64,000 bases of DNA from Micromonospora inositola (GCF_900090285.1 NZ_LT607754.1:248001-312000); one strand, 5' to 3'. Counted from the stretch's first letter, positions 51,857-62,435 are shown. The notes: generated from the letters alone by a model not told the origin. Program-made: numbers and translations.

Positions 51857-54800
51857 TCAGGCGCGCGGCTTCTCCCGCATCTCGAAGGTCTCGATGATGT
51901 CGCCGACCTGGACGTTGTTGAAACCGGCCAGGGTCAGACCACACTCGAAGCCCTCGCGGACCTCCGTCGCGTCGTCCTTGAACCGCTTGAGCGAACTGAC
52001 CGTGAGGTTGTCCGCCACGACCGCCCCGTCCCGCAGCAGCCGCGCCTTGGCGTTGCGGCGGATGACGCCGGACCGGACGATACAGCCGGAGATGTTGCCG
52101 ACCTTGGACGAGCGGAAGACGTCGCGGACCTCCGCGGAGCCCAGCTCGACCTCCTCGTACTCCGGCTTGAGCAGCCCCTTGAGCGCGGCGTCGATCTCCT
52201 CGATGGCCTGGTAGATGACGGTGTAGTACCGGATCTCCACGCCCTCGCGGTCGGCGATCTCGCGGACCTTGTTGGCGGCCCGCACGTTGAAGCCGATGAT
52301 CGTGACCGCCTCGGACGAGGCGCTCGCGAGCATGACGTCGCTCTCGGTGATCGCACCCACGCCCCGGTGGATGATCCTGAGCTGGACCTCCTCCGGGATG
52401 TCGAGGTTGAACAGCGCGTCCTCGAGCGCCTCCACGGAACCGGAGACGTCGCCCTTGAGCACCAGGTTGAGCGAGGTCTTCTCGCCCTCCTTGAGCTGCT
52501 CCATGAGCGTCTCGAGAGTCGCCCGGCCACGGGAGTTGGCGAATGACGCCGCCCGCCGCCGCGCCTGCCGCTGCTCGGCGATCTGGCGCACCGTGCGGTC
52601 GTCCTCGGCCGCCAGGAAGGTGTCACCCGCACCCGGCACCGCGGTCAGACCGAGCACCAGGACCGGACGGGCGGGACCCGCCTCGGCGACCTGGTTGCCG
52701 TTCTCGTCGAGCATCGCCCGAACCCGGCCGTGCGCCCCACCGGCGACGATCGAGTCGCCGGCCCGCAGGGTGCCCTTCTGCACCAGCACCGTCGCCACCG
52801 CACCGCGGCCCTTGTCCAGGTGCGCCTCGATCGCCACACCCTGCGCCGGCCCGTCGATCGGAGCGGTCAGCTCCAGCGACGCGTCGGCGGTCAGCAGGAC
52901 CGCCTCGAGCAGCTCGTCGATGCCGATGCCCGGCTTCGCCGCCACGTTGACGAACATGGTGTCGCCGCCGTACTCCTCGGCGACCAGCCCGTACTCGGTC
53001 AGCTGCTGGCGGACCTTGTCCGGGTTGGCCTCCGGCTTGTCGACCTTGTTGACCGCGACCACGATCGGCACGTCCGCCGCCTTGGCGTGGTTGAGCGCCT
53101 CGATCGTCTGCGGCATCACGCCGTCGTCGGCCGCGACCACCAGCACCACGATGTCCGTCACCTGGGCACCACGGGCACGCATGGCGGTGAACGCCTCGTG
53201 ACCCGGGGTGTCGATGAAGGTCACCGCGCGGTCCTCGCCCTCGTGCGGGACGTGGACCTGGTACGCGCCGATGTGCTGGGTGATGCCACCCGCCTCGCCG
53301 GCCACGACGTTCGCCTTGCGGATCGCGTCGAGCAGCTTGGTCTTACCGTGGTCGACGTGACCCATGACGGTCACGACCGGCGCACGGCTGACCAGGCGCT
53401 CCTCGGCGACCACGGCGTCGAGGTCGATGTTGAACTGCGCGAGCAGCTCGCGGTCCTCGTCCTCCGGGCTGACGATCTGCACGTCGAAACCGAGGTGCTC
53501 ACCCAGCAGCAGCAGGGTCTCGTCAGAGCAGGACTGGGTCGCGGTGACCATCTCGCCCAGGTTGAACATCTCCTGGACCAGCGAACCCGGGTTGGCGTTG
53601 ATCTTGTCGGCGAAGTCCGACAGCGAGGCGCCACGGGAGAGCCTGACGACCTGACCCTGACCCCGGGGGGCACCCGAGCTCATGGTCGGAGCCGACAGGT
53701 TGTCGAACTCCTGTCTGCGCTGCTTCTTGGACTTGCGACCGCGGGTCGGCCGACCACCCGGACGCCCGAAGGCACCCGCGGCGCCACCGCCACGGCCACG
53801 ACCACCGCCACCGGGGCGACCGCCGCCACCGGCCGGGGCACCCGGACGGAAACCGCCGCCGGGAGCACCGCCGCCGGCACCGGGGCCACCGCGGTAGCCA
53901 CCGCCACCGCCGCCGCCACCGGGACCGCCACGGAAGCCACCGCCACCGCCGCCGCCACCGGGACCGCCACGGAAGCCACCGCCACCGCCGCCGCCACCGG
54001 GACGACCTGCGCCGCCACCGGGGCCACCACGACCGCCACCGGGGCCGCCGCCGGGGCGACCCGTGGTGGGCCGCTGGCTCGGCATGGACGCCGGGCTGGG
54101 CCGCGGCGGCATGGACGCCGGGCTGGGCCGCGGCGGCATGCCGGCCGGGCTCGGCCGGGGACCGCCGGCAGCCGGGGGCCGCTGCTGCTGGCCACCCTGA
54201 ATACCGAACGGGTTGTTACCGGCGCCGCGCGCCGGCGGACGACCGCCCGGCCGGGCACCCGGGCCCGGGGTCGGGCCACCGGGACGACCGGCGGCCGGGG
54301 TCGGACGCGGCGGCACCGCGTTCGGACCCGGACGCGGAGCCGGACCCGGACGGGGACCGCCCTCGGCCGGAGGCTCCCGGCGGACGTTCTCCCGCTGCTG
54401 CTGGCGGGCGGCCTGCGCGGCCTTGACCGCGGCCTCCTGCTCAGCCTTGAGGGCAGCGGCGCGCACCTCGGCGGCCGCAACTTCGATGTCGTGCGCGCTC
54501 GCCGGCTTGGCGACCGGGGTCGCCGGCTGCGGCGGGCCGGGGACCGGGCCCTTGGGCTTCGGTCCAGGGGTCGGCGCGGCCGGCCGCCGGGGCGGCATCG
54601 GCCTGGCCGAGACCCGGGGGGCACCCGGGGTCGGGGACGGCGTCGGGGTCGTCGCCGGAGCGGCCGCGGCCGCCGGCGGGGCGGCCGGCGCCGAGGGGCC
54701 ACCGGCGGACGCGACGAATGCGCCACGCAGCCGTCGGGCGACGGGCGCCTCGACGGTGCTGGACGCGGACTTGACGAACTCGCCCATTTCCTTCAGCTTG

Positions 54801-54868
54801 GCGAGCACTGTCTTGCTCTCGACCCCGAGCTCCTTAGCAAGCTCGTGTACGCGGGCCTTACCTGCCAC
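51857..54868 (-). CDS. infB: Translation initiation factor IF-2
   Basis: InfB is a 1003-residue GTPase that brings initiator tRNA to the ribosome. GTG 54868 follows GAGGAG. IF2N domains occupy residues 2-55. A very long Pro/Ala/Gly linker runs to about 390, with near-identical 17-18-residue [12 protein letters not shown]-type units at about 53890-54010. The G domain starts at about 500 ([49 protein letters not shown]), followed by the usual C-terminal domains. Confidence 0.97.
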   Translation of the reverse strand: MAGKARVHELAKELGVESKTVLAKLKEMGEFVKSASSTVEAPVARRLRGAFVASAGGPSAPAAPPAAAAAPATTPTPSPTPGAPRVSARPMPPRRPAAPTPGPKPKGPVPGPPQPATPVAKPASAHDIEVAAAEVRAAALKAEQEAAVKAAQAARQQQRENVRREPPAEGGPRPGPAPRPGPNAVPPRPTPAAGRPGGPTPGPGARPGGRPPARGAGNNPFGIQGGQQQRPPAAGGPRPSPAGMPPRPSPASMPPRPSPASMPSQRPTTGRPGGGPGGGRGGPGGGAGRPGGGGGGGGFRGGPGGGGGGGGFRGGPGGGGGGGGYRGGPGAGGGAPGGGFRPGAPAGGGGRPGGGGRGRGGGAAGAFGRPGGRPTRGRKSKKQRRQEFDNLSAPTMSSGAPRGQGQVVRLSRGASLSDFADKINANPGSLVQEMFNLGEMVTATQSCSDETLLLLGEHLGFDVQIVSPEDEDRELLAQFNIDLDAVVAEERLVSRAPVVTVMGHVDHGKTKLLDAIRKANVVAGEAGGITQHIGAYQVHVPHEGEDRAVTFIDTPGHEAFTAMRARGAQVTDIVVLVVAADDGVMPQTIEALNHAKAADVPIVVAVNKVDKPEANPDKVRQQLTEYGLVAEEYGGDTMFVNVAAKPGIGIDELLEAVLLTADASLELTAPIDGPAQGVAIEAHLDKGRGAVATVLVQKGTLRAGDSIVAGGAHGRVRAMLDENGNQVAEAGPARPVLVLGLTAVPGAGDTFLAAEDDRTVRQIAEQRQARRRAASFANSRGRATLETLMEQLKEGEKTSLNLVLKGDVSGSVEALEDALFNLDIPEEVQLRIIHRGVGAITESDVMLASASSEAVTIIGFNVRAANKVREIADREGVEIRYYTVIYQAIEEIDAALKGLLKPEYEEVELGSAEVRDVFRSSKVGNISGCIVRSGVIRRNAKARLLRDGAVVADNLTVSSLKRFKDDATEVREGFECGLTLAGFNNVQVGDIIETFEMREKPRA

Positions 54869-54961
54869 TGCACTCCTCACTCCGAGGTCGTGCGGGCAGT
54901 ACCCGCAGCGACCTCACTCGTGCACTTGAAGCCTGGTCATTTCAGGGACTTCATCGTGTGC

Positions 54962-55294
54962 TCATGTCGGTCGTCCTACCTTGCTAGCGACCCTCGCCCG
55001 GTCGGGCTGACCGGACGTAGTGGTTGGCGCGTCAACATGCTCCGCCAGCTCACCGTGATCGACGACCCCGGTGATGCGCAGTGCCCGCCCGAAGGCGCGG
55101 CGGCGCACCGCCTGCGCGAAGCAGGCCGGATCCGGGTGCATGTTCGCCCCCCGACCCGGCAGTCTGCGGGCCGGATCGGGCCGGAGGCTGTGACCAGCCT
55201 CGTCGCCGACCGCGACGATCCGCAGCAGTTCGCTGGCCGGCGCGCGTCTCCGGCAGCCCACACAGGTGCGCTCCGGCAGCGCGCGTCGTACCAC
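54962..55294 (-). CDS. ylxR: YlxR (DUF448) nucleoid/RNA-binding protein
   Basis: A 110-residue protein with RTCVGCRRRAPASELLRIVA, GRGANMHPDPACFAQAVRRR and AFGRAL. YlxR lies between nusA and infB in most Gram-positives and has been linked to nucleoid binding and ribosomal gene control. The C-terminal 25 residues are less conserved. Confidence 0.92.
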   Translation of the reverse strand: MVRRALPERTCVGCRRRAPASELLRIVAVGDEAGHSLRPDPARRLPGRGANMHPDPACFAQAVRRRAFGRALRITGVVDHGELAEHVDAPTTTSGQPDRARVASKVGRPT

Positions 55295-55310
55295 TGGAGA
55301 AAGTCTACCC

Positions 55311-56354
55311 CTAGCTGCTCGAGATCGCGTCGCCCGCCTCCGGCACGTGATCAGCTGCGCCCCGGCCGGCCGTTTCGGTCTGCTCCGCGTCGGAGCGGAT
55401 GTCGATCCGCCAACCGGTCAGTCGGGCGGCAAGCCGGGCATTCTGCCCCTCCCGGCCGATCGCCAGGGAGAGCTGGAAGTCCGGCACGGTCACCCGGGCC
55501 GTCCGGCTGGCCAGGTCGACCACCTCGACCCGCAGCGCCTTGGCCGGGGAGAGCGCGTTCCCGACGAAGGTGGCCGGGTCGTCCGACCAGTCGATGATGT
55601 CGATCTTCTCACCGTGCAGCTCGCTCATCACCGCCCGGACCCGCTGCCCCATCGGGCCGATACAGGCGCCCTTGGGGTTCACGCCCGGGGTGGTGGAGCG
55701 CACCGCGATCTTCGTACGGTGACCCGCCTCACGGGCGATCGCGCCGATCTCGACGGTGCCGTCGGCGATCTCCGGCACCTCCAGCGCGAAGAGCTTCTTC
55801 ACCAGTGCCGGGTGCGAACGGGACAACGTGATCTGCGGACCGCGCATTCCCTTCGCCACGTGCACCACGACGCAGCGGATCCGCTCGCCGTGCGTGTACC
55901 GCTCGCCGGGGACCTGCTCGGACTGGGGCAGGACGCCCTCCAGCTTGCCCAGGTCGACGCTGACGATGCCCTTCTCGGCGCGCGCCTCGTGCGCCTGCAC
56001 CACGCCGGTGACCAGGTCACCGTCGCGGCCGACGTACTCGCCGAAGTGCACCTCGTCGGTGGCCTCCCGCAGCCGCTGGAGGATCACCTGCTTGGCCGTC
56101 ATGGCGGCGATCCGGCCGAAGTCGTGCGGGGTGTCGTCCCACTCCCGCACCACGGTGCCGTCGTCGTCCAGCTCCTGGGCGTAGACCAGGGCGGCCCCCG
56201 ACTTGCGGTCGATCTCCACCCGGGCGTGCGGCTCGGCGCCGTCGGTGTGCCGGTAGGCGGTCAGCAACGCGGTCTCGATCGCCGCGAGGATCGTGTCGAA
56301 CGGGATCTCCCGCTCGCGCTCGAGTGCGCGCAGCGCCGCGAGGTCGATGTTCAC
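55311..56354 (-). CDS. nusA: Transcription termination/antitermination factor NusA
   Basis: The 347-residue NusA binds RNA polymerase and nascent RNA. It has an N-terminal RNAP-binding domain ([20 protein letters not shown]), an S1 domain ([20 protein letters not shown]) and two KH domains ([40 protein letters not shown]). It lacks the acidic C-terminal repeats of E. coli, as usual in actinobacteria. The GTG start overlaps the rimP stop (GTGA). Confidence 0.97.
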   Translation of the reverse strand: MNIDLAALRALEREREIPFDTILAAIETALLTAYRHTDGAEPHARVEIDRKSGAALVYAQELDDDGTVVREWDDTPHDFGRIAAMTAKQVILQRLREATDEVHFGEYVGRDGDLVTGVVQAHEARAEKGIVSVDLGKLEGVLPQSEQVPGERYTHGERIRCVVVHVAKGMRGPQITLSRSHPALVKKLFALEVPEIADGTVEIGAIAREAGHRTKIAVRSTTPGVNPKGACIGPMGQRVRAVMSELHGEKIDIIDWSDDPATFVGNALSPAKALRVEVVDLASRTARVTVPDFQLSLAIGREGQNARLAARLTGWRIDIRSDAEQTETAGRGAADHVPEAGDAISSS

Positions 56355-57073
56355 CTCTCCTCGTCCTCCACATCATCTTCGTCGTCGATGTCGTCAGTTT
56401 CGCCGGCTTCGCCGGCTTCGTCCGCTTCGTCCGCGTCGTCGAAATCGTCCGCCTCGTCGATCTCGTCGAGGCGGGTGAACTCGACCTGGACCCGACCGGG
56501 TCCCAGCTCGGCGTAGCGGTGCTCCGCGCGGCCGGCGTCCGTCTCCAGCACCACGCGCTCGTCGTCGGCCTCGACCACCCGGCCGGTGACCTGCCGGTCC
56601 CCGGCGGCCCGCTGCTCGGGCAGCGCCGTCGCGCCGCGCACGGTCACCTTGACCAGCCGGCCGACGTTGCGCCGCCAGTGCCGGGGCAGGGTGAGCGGGC
56701 GGTCCACGCCCGGCGAGCTGACCTCGAGCTGGTACTCCCCCGCCACGATGTCGCCGCCGGCCTCCTCCGCGGCGTCCAGCGCCGCGGAGACCGCGCGGGA
56801 GACGTCCGCGACGGCGTCCAGGTTGATCCCGCCGTCGGCGTCCACGATCACGCGTACGACGTGCCGACGGCCGGCCCGGGAGACGGAGAGGTCCTCCAGG
56901 TCGTAGCTGGCGCCCTCGACCACCGGCTCGATCACCTCGCGCAGCCGCGCGCGCCGGGCGCCGAGGTCACCGCCGCGCGGTGCACCGGCCCGGTCCCCGC
57001 CACGGGGTCCGTCGGCCCGCCGGGGTCGCCCGGACGGCCCGGTCGGCCTGGTGGCACGGCCACGCTGCGTCAT
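56351..57073 (-). CDS. rimP: Ribosome maturation factor RimP
   Basis: The 240-residue protein helps assemble the 30S subunit. The conserved core ([58 protein letters not shown]) is framed by a basic 45-residue N-terminal extension and a strongly acidic tail of about 35 residues ([20 protein letters not shown]). The acidic tail has a repeating ADEA/AGEA pattern. It is first in the rimP-nusA-ylxR-infB run. Confidence 0.95.
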   Translation of the reverse strand: MTQRGRATRPTGPSGRPRRADGPRGGDRAGAPRGGDLGARRARLREVIEPVVEGASYDLEDLSVSRAGRRHVVRVIVDADGGINLDAVADVSRAVSAALDAAEEAGGDIVAGEYQLEVSSPGVDRPLTLPRHWRRNVGRLVKVTVRGATALPEQRAAGDRQVTGRVVEADDERVVLETDAGRAEHRYAELGPGRVQVEFTRLDEIDEADDFDDADEADEAGEAGETDDIDDEDDVEDEER

Positions 57074-57232
57074 CTGGCGCCCCTTCTCCTGATCGCGCTC
57101 CGGGCCGGGTCGGCCCGCCATGCCGGCACGCCACCGGGGCGATCGCGCCCGGTGGCTGCGCAGAGCGTAACGCGCGGGGCGGGTGGCGGACCCGGCGGCG
57201 CACCGACGCCAGTGGCCCACGGCCGGCCACGG

Positions 57233-57772
57233 ATGGTGTTGACTTGTCGGGTGGCGACGGGCAGAACGACACAGCGCGACAGTGCATCGGGATATTCCCG
57301 GCGAAAGGTGCTGCGCGCCGGCGCGCTGGTGGTGGTCGGCGGCGCGGCCGTACCGCTGACCGGCTGTGATCTTTTCGACCGGGACGACGACAAGCCGCCG
57401 CCGCCCGATCCGCTCGAGCCGCTCGCGGCCGAGTCCGCCGCGCTGTCCGCCCGGCACCGGGCCGCGATCGCCGCGGACCCGGGCCTGGCCGACCGGCTCA
57501 GCCCGATCGCCGACGCCCACCAGGCCCACGCCGACGAGCTGCGCCGGGTGATCGGCCGCCCGGCACCGTCCGGCGCGCCGAGCGGCACGCCGGGCGCGTC
57601 CGGCGCCGCGGACCCCGCCGACCCCGCCGACCCCCTGGCCGGGCTGCGCGAGGCCGAGCGGGCCGGGCGGGACAACGCCGCGAAGGCGTGCGCGGCAGCG
57701 CCGGCCGAGCGGGCCGCGCTGCTCGGCTCCATCGCCGCCGCCCGGGCGACCCACCTGGAGGCGCTGAAGTGA
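57233..57772 (+). CDS. Tat/lipoprotein-type ferritin-like protein
   Basis: From ATG 57233 the 179-residue product has twin arginines ([20 protein letters not shown]) leading to a lipobox LTGC (Cys about 45). GTG 57251 is an alternative start. The mature part is helical with [26 protein letters not shown] and ARATHLEAL, where H and E residues could bind a metal as in ferritin-like folds. A Pro/Ala/Gly insert ([12 protein letters not shown]) lies in the middle. The stop overlaps the DUF4439 gene (GTGA). The function is unknown; an exported metal-binding partner is inferred. Confidence 0.7.
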   Translation: MVLTCRVATGRTTQRDSASGYSRRKVLRAGALVVVGGAAVPLTGCDLFDRDDDKPPPPDPLEPLAAESAALSARHRAAIAADPGLADRLSPIADAHQAHADELRRVIGRPAPSGAPSGTPGASGAADPADPADPLAGLREAERAGRDNAAKACAAAPAERAALLGSIAAARATHLEALK

Positions 57773-58218
57773 TCCCGCGTACCGCACCCGCCGGGCCCGC
57801 CGAGGCCCTCGCCGCCGCCCTCACCGCCGAGTACGCGGCGATCTGGGCGTACGGCGTGATCGGCGTACGCCTCGCCGACGCCGCCCGGACCGCCGCCCGC
57901 GCCGCCGAGGCGGGCCACCGGGCCCGCCGCGACGCCCTGATCCTCCAGCTCAGCTCCGGCGGCGGTCAGGTCCCCGCCGACCGGGCCGGGTACGCCCTGC
58001 CGTATCCGGTGACCGACCGGGCGAGCGCGCTCAAGCTGGCCATCGAGGTGGAGGAGCGGACCGCCGGGTTCTGGCGGGCCGCCCTGCCGCACACCACCGG
58101 CGCCGACCGGAACCGCGCCCTGGCCGCGCTGACCGACTGCGCGCTGCGCGCCACCCGGTGGCGGCGTACGGCCGGGGTGACCCCGCTCACCGTTCCCTTC
58201 CCCGGCCGCCCGGTCTGA
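57769..58218 (+). CDS. DUF4439 ferritin-like protein
   Basis: The 149-residue protein (GTG 57769) matches the DUF4439 ferritin-like fold: [34 protein letters not shown], and [20 protein letters not shown]. Glutamates in AEYAA and EVEERT are candidate metal ligands. It has no signal peptide. Translational coupling to the lipoprotein suggests the two form a complex or duplicated halves. Confidence 0.85.
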   Translation: MIPRTAPAGPAEALAAALTAEYAAIWAYGVIGVRLADAARTAARAAEAGHRARRDALILQLSSGGGQVPADRAGYALPYPVTDRASALKLAIEVEERTAGFWRAALPHTTGADRNRALAALTDCALRATRWRRTAGVTPLTVPFPGRPV

Positions 58219-58261
58219 GCGGCGCCCGGCGACGTCCCAGCTCACGGCGCGGGCGCTCCGG

Positions 58262-58290
58262 TTGCGGGTCGCATACCAGGTATGCATACT
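58262..58290 (+). promoter_or_regulatory. padR promoter with overlapping GCATAC operator half-sites
   Basis: TTGCGG (58262) and CATACT (58285) are 17 bases apart. In the spacer and -10, GCATAC-CAG-GTATGC and the palindrome GTATGCATAC give three half-sites (58271, 58280, 58284). This fits PadR autorepression of the padR-ABC operon. Inferred from motif and position. Confidence 0.6.
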
Positions 58291-58298
58291 CCGTTTCC

Positions 58299-58883
58299 AT
58301 GTCCATCCGTCACGGGCTGCTCGCCCTGCTCGAACGCGGCCAGATGTACGGCTACCAGCTGCGCGCCGCCTTCGAGGAGTCGACCGGCTCGACCTGGCCG
58401 CTGAACATCGGGCAGGTCTACACCACCCTCTCCCGGCTGGAGCGGGACGGCCTGGTCCGTTCGCTGCCGGAGCACGAGGGCGGGCAGCGGCCGTACGAGA
58501 TCACCGACGCCGGACGGGCGGACCTGGCGCTGTGGTTCGCCACCCCGATCAGTCGCACCGACCGACCCCGGGACGAGCTGGCGATCAAGCTGGCCCTGGC
58601 GCTGACCACCCCGGGAGTGGACGTCCGCGCGGTGGTGCAGACCCAGCGGAGCGCGACCATGCGGGCGTTGCAGGAGTTGACCCGGCTGAAGTACGCGAGC
58701 GACAAGCCGGAGGACCTCCCGTGGCGGCTGGTGCTGGACGCGATGGTCTTCCAGGCCGAGGCGGAGATCCGCTGGCTCGACCACTGCGAGACGAGCCTGG
58801 TCCGCTACCGCCCCGCGCCGTCCCGGCCCGCCGCGCCCGACGCCAGGGCGGTGGACCGCACCGACCAGGAGGTCCACCGGTGA
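58299..58883 (+). CDS. PadR-family transcriptional regulator
   Basis: The 194-residue repressor has the PadR winged helix (RHGLLALLERGQMYGYQLRA, TWPLNIGQVYTTLSRLERDG, GGQRPYEITDAGRADL) and a C-terminal dimerisation helix domain. It lies directly before an ABC exporter pair, the usual target, with a palindromic operator at its own promoter. The TGA stop is the first codon of a 44-bp repeat. Confidence 0.92.
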   Translation: MSIRHGLLALLERGQMYGYQLRAAFEESTGSTWPLNIGQVYTTLSRLERDGLVRSLPEHEGGQRPYEITDAGRADLALWFATPISRTDRPRDELAIKLALALTTPGVDVRAVVQTQRSATMRALQELTRLKYASDKPEDLPWRLVLDAMVFQAEAEIRWLDHCETSLVRYRPAPSRPAAPDARAVDRTDQEVHR

Positions 58884-58984
58884 GCGCGAGGAGCGAGCCG
58901 GGCCTGCGAGCCCCGCAGTCGCGAACGAAGAACAGCACCGTGAGCGCGAGGAGCGAGCCGGGCCTGCGAGCCCCGCAGTCGCGA
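58881..58984 (+). repeat. Two perfect 44-bp direct repeats, 60-bp period
   Basis: Bases 58881-58924 and 58941-58984 are identical (TGAGCGCGAGGAGCGAGCCG... to ...CGCAGTCGCGA), separated by 16 different bases. A third partial copy begins at 58999 as the next gene's GTGAGCG. Each copy contains CTGCG...CGCAG and can be read as VSARSEPGLRAPQSR. The repeat supplies the padR stop and the spacer before the ATPase start. Confidence 0.9.
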
Positions 58985-58998
58985 GCGGAGCTGGTCCG

Positions 58999-59727
58999 GT
59001 GAGCGATGGGGCCGTGCTGGAGCTGCGGGACGTGCACCGGACACACGGCGCCGGCGAAGCCACCGTGCACGCGCTGCGCGGGGTCGGCCTCACGGTCCGC
59101 CCCGGCGAGTTGGTCGCCGTGATGGGCCCCTCCGGCTCCGGGAAGTCGACCCTGCTGGCGCTCGCCGGCGGGCTGGACCGCCCCACCGCCGGCGAGGTGC
59201 TGGTCGAGGGGGCGGCGCTCGGCGCGCTGGACCGCCGGGAGCTGGCCCGGCTGCGGCGACGGCGGATCGGCTACGTCTTCCAGGATCTCAACCTGCTCGG
59301 CAGCCTCACCGCGGCGGAGAACGTCGCGCTGCCGCTGGAACTCGACGGGACGGGCGTCCGGCAGGCCCGGAGGCTGGCCCTAGCCGCGCTGGCCGAGGTG
59401 GACCTGACCGGGCTGGGCGGCCGCTTCCCGGACCAGATGTCCGGCGGTCAGCAGCAGCGGGTGGCGATCGCCCGCGCCCTGGTGGGCGATCGCCGGCTGG
59501 TGCTCGCCGACGAGCCGACCGGGGCGCTCGACTCGCAGGCCGGGGAGGCGGTGCTGCACCTGCTGCGCCGCCGGGTGGACGCCGGCGCGGCGGGGGTACT
59601 GGTCACCCACGAGGCGCGGCACGCCGGCTGGGCGGACCGGGTGGTCTTCCTCCGGGACGGGGTCCTGGTCGACTCGACGGCGCCGCTGATCGGCGTCGAG
59701 CAGCTGCTGACCGGCAGCGGGCGGTGA
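58999..59727 (+). CDS. ABC transporter ATP-binding protein (MacB/LolD type)
   Basis: A 242-residue ATPase: Walker A GPSGSGKST, signature MSGGQQQRVAIARAL, Walker B LVLADEPTGALD and a Q-loop in YVFQDLNLLGSL. It powers the FtsX-type permease encoded next (GTGA overlap). Such pairs export peptides, lipids or antibiotics, or act on the cell surface. PadR control suggests induction by a toxic compound. Confidence 0.93.
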   Translation: MSDGAVLELRDVHRTHGAGEATVHALRGVGLTVRPGELVAVMGPSGSGKSTLLALAGGLDRPTAGEVLVEGAALGALDRRELARLRRRRIGYVFQDLNLLGSLTAAENVALPLELDGTGVRQARRLALAALAEVDLTGLGGRFPDQMSGGQQQRVAIARALVGDRRLVLADEPTGALDSQAGEAVLHLLRRRVDAGAAGVLVTHEARHAGWADRVVFLRDGVLVDSTAPLIGVEQLLTGSGR

Positions 59728-62435
59728 GTCGGGGCCGGCTCGCCGGGGCGGTCGGCTCGTGGCTGGTCGCGCTGCGCATCGCGCGGCGGGAGGCGCGGCG
59801 GGCACGCGGTCGTACCGCGCTGGTGCTGGCGATGATCACGCTGCCCGTGCTGGCGCTCAGCTTCACCGCGGTGAGCTGGGACATGGCGCAGCTGACCCGG
59901 GCGGAGAAGGTGGACCGGCGGCTCGGGGGCGCCGACGCGGAGCTGCGCTGGTCGGCCGAGAACGCGCTGGTCCAGGACGCCTGGGGGGAGAGCTCCTGGC
60001 CGGCCCAGGGCGAGACGGTGCCGCGTACCCGCCCGGTGACCGCCGCCGAGATCACCGCGCTGCTGCCCCCCGGTAGCCGGGTCAGCCGGGTCCGCTGGTG
60101 GGTGCCGTTCGAGGTACGGCTCGACGGCCGGAACGTGTCGTTCGACGCGCGGAGCGTGGACCTGACCGATCCCGTCGCCCGGCCGCTGGCCAGGCTGCGC
60201 GCCGGCCGGCCGCCGGCCGCGCCCACCGAGATCGCGGTCAGCCCGGCGGCCATGCGCCGCCTGGAGGTACCGCTCAACGGCACGGTCCGCACCGCGGACG
60301 GCGGCGGACCGTACCGGGTGGTCGGGGTGGTGGAGTTCCCGGACAACCTGCGCGAGGTGGTCACGTTGCCGCCGGAGGCGCCGGCCGGGCCGGTCACCCC
60401 GCCCGACGAGAGCTGGCTGGTGGACGTGCCCGGCCGGCTGGACCCGGCGCTGGTCGACCGGCTGAACGCGCGCGGCGTGACGGTGCGTGCCCGCACCGCC
60501 GTCCCCGGCCGGGACGACGCCGCCGACGTCACGTCGGTGCCGGACGCGGCGGAGGCCGGCGACGCGGTGCTGGTCGGCGGCCTCGGGCTGCTGGAGGTGG
60601 TGCTGCTGGTCGGGCCGGCCTTCGCGGTCGGCGTACGGCGGCGGCGCCGGGACCTCGCGCTGGTCGCGGTGGCCGGCGGGGACCACGTGCACCTGCGGCG
60701 GGTGGTGCTGGCCGACGGGGTGGTGCTCGGCGCGGGCGGGGCCGCGGTCGGGCTGCTGCTCGGCACCGCCGCGGCGTTCGCCGGCCGGCCGCTGGTCGAG
60801 CAGTACGTCACCGCCGCCCGGTCCGGCGGGTACCGCATCTTCCCGGCCGCGCTGGCCGCGATCGCCGCGGTCGCGGTGCTGGCCGGGGTGCTCGCCGCGC
60901 TGGCTCCGGCCTGGGCCGCCGCCCGCGAGGACGTGGTGGCCGGGTTGGCCGGACGGCGGAGCCCGCCCCGGCACCGCCGGCGCTGGCTGGTCATCGGGGT
61001 GCTGCTCACCCTCGGCGGCGCCGCCGTCGCCGCGCTCGGCGCGGCCCGGACCACCCCGACGGTGATCCTGGCCGGCCTGATCCTCGGCGAGCTGGGCCTG
61101 GTCTTCGGCACCCCGACGCTGATCGGGCTGCTCGCCGGGGCCGGCCGGCTGCTGCCGCTGGCGCCGCGGCTCGCGCTGCGCGACGCGAGCCGCAACCGCG
61201 CCTCCGCCGCGCCGGCCATCTCCGCCGTGATGGCCGCGGTCGCCGGCAGCGTCGCCCTCGGCGTCTACGTGGCCAGCGACGAAGCCCGCGCCCGGGCGGA
61301 CTGGCAGCCCAGCATCCCACCCGGCAACGTGCTGCTGCTCCGGTCGGACGCCTCCGGCGCCGAACTGCCCCCGGCGGCGCAGGTCGCCGAGCGGGTCCGG
61401 GCCGTCCTGCCCGACGGCACGGTGGCCCGGCTCGATCTGCCCGCCTGCGCCGCGCCGACGTCCCCGGACGACTACTGCCTCGCGGTGGCGGTGGTCCCGC
61501 CCGACCGGGAGTGCCCGTACGAGCTGACCGGGTACCCGACCGCCGACGGCCGCCGGCGGGCCCTCGCCGACCCGCGCTGCGCCCGGCCGTCGCGCAGCCC
61601 GGACGGCCTCTACCTGCCGGCGTCCGTGGACGACGGCTCGGCGCTGCCCGCGCTCACCGGCGCACCGGCCGCCGAGGTGGCCGCCGCGACGCGGGTGCTC
61701 CGGGCCGGCGGGGTGGTGGTGACCGACCCGCGGCAGGTGGTCGACGGGTGGGTGACCGTCGCCGCCAGCCGGACCGCCGACGGGCAGGATGCGCCGTCCA
61801 CCGTCACCGCCACCCTGCCCGGGTACGCGCTGCGCGCGGGCGTCCCGGTCGACCGGCTCTTCCTCTCCGCCGCGGCGGCGGCCCGGATCGGCCTGGTGGG
61901 CGAGCAGCTCGGCTACGTGGTGGACACCACCGGGCCGCCGACGGCGGCGCAGCAGCAACGGCTCGCCGCCGACCTGCCGCGGCTCGCCCCGATGCAGGTG
62001 CAGGTGGAGCAGGGCGAGCCGGACGCGGACCGGCGGCCGCTGCTGCTCCTGCTGGCGATCGGCTCCGGCGTGATCACCCTGGGCGCCGCCGGGGTGGCCA
62101 CCGGCCTCGCCGCCGCCGAGGGCCGCCGGGACCTGTCCACCCTGGCCGCGGTGGGCGCCAGCCCCCGGGTACGCCGGGTGCTCTCGCTCTGCCAGGCCGG
62201 CGTGATCGCGGTGCTCGGTTCGGCGCTGGGCATCGTCGCCGGCCTCGGTTCGGCGGTGATCATCCTCTCCTCAGTGAACCGCCGGTACGCCACGGCCTGG
62301 CCGGTCGAGACGCCGTACCCGGTGGTGGTGCCCTGGTTGACCCTCGGCGTGCTGGTGGCGGTCCCGCTGCTGGCGATGCTCGGGGCGGGGCTGGTGACCC
62401 GGTCCCGGCTGCCCGTGGAGCGCCGGCTGGACTGA
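59724..62435 (+). CDS. FtsX-type ABC transporter permease
   Basis: The 903-residue permease starts with an N-terminal helix (ALVLAMITLPVLALSF), a large extracellular domain, then two FtsX-type membrane modules at about residues 280-420 (AAVGLLLGTAAAFAGRPLVE) and 770-900 (ITLGAAGVATGLAAAEGRRD, RVLSLCQAGVIAVLGSALGI). A second large extracellular region with several cysteines (LPACAAPTSPDDYCLAV, ECPYEL, DPRCARP) lies between them. The fused two-module form is common in actinobacteria. The substrate is unknown. Confidence 0.92.
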   Translation: MSRGRLAGAVGSWLVALRIARREARRARGRTALVLAMITLPVLALSFTAVSWDMAQLTRAEKVDRRLGGADAELRWSAENALVQDAWGESSWPAQGETVPRTRPVTAAEITALLPPGSRVSRVRWWVPFEVRLDGRNVSFDARSVDLTDPVARPLARLRAGRPPAAPTEIAVSPAAMRRLEVPLNGTVRTADGGGPYRVVGVVEFPDNLREVVTLPPEAPAGPVTPPDESWLVDVPGRLDPALVDRLNARGVTVRARTAVPGRDDAADVTSVPDAAEAGDAVLVGGLGLLEVVLLVGPAFAVGVRRRRRDLALVAVAGGDHVHLRRVVLADGVVLGAGGAAVGLLLGTAAAFAGRPLVEQYVTAARSGGYRIFPAALAAIAAVAVLAGVLAALAPAWAAAREDVVAGLAGRRSPPRHRRRWLVIGVLLTLGGAAVAALGAARTTPTVILAGLILGELGLVFGTPTLIGLLAGAGRLLPLAPRLALRDASRNRASAAPAISAVMAAVAGSVALGVYVASDEARARADWQPSIPPGNVLLLRSDASGAELPPAAQVAERVRAVLPDGTVARLDLPACAAPTSPDDYCLAVAVVPPDRECPYELTGYPTADGRRRALADPRCARPSRSPDGLYLPASVDDGSALPALTGAPAAEVAAATRVLRAGGVVVTDPRQVVDGWVTVAASRTADGQDAPSTVTATLPGYALRAGVPVDRLFLSAAAAARIGLVGEQLGYVVDTTGPPTAAQQQRLAADLPRLAPMQVQVEQGEPDADRRPLLLLLAIGSGVITLGAAGVATGLAAAEGRRDLSTLAAVGASPRVRRVLSLCQAGVIAVLGSALGIVAGLGSAVIILSSVNRRYATAWPVETPYPVVVPWLTLGVLVAVPLLAMLGAGLVTRSRLPVERRLD

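Noticed and set aside
53890-54010. Repeats near 54 kb as a non-coding tandem array
   Set aside because: They lie in frame inside infB and encode its glycine-rich linker.
58881-58984. CRISPR-like repeat-spacer-repeat
   Set aside because: Only two full 44-bp copies with a 16-base spacer and no cas genes; spacer length and context do not fit a CRISPR array.
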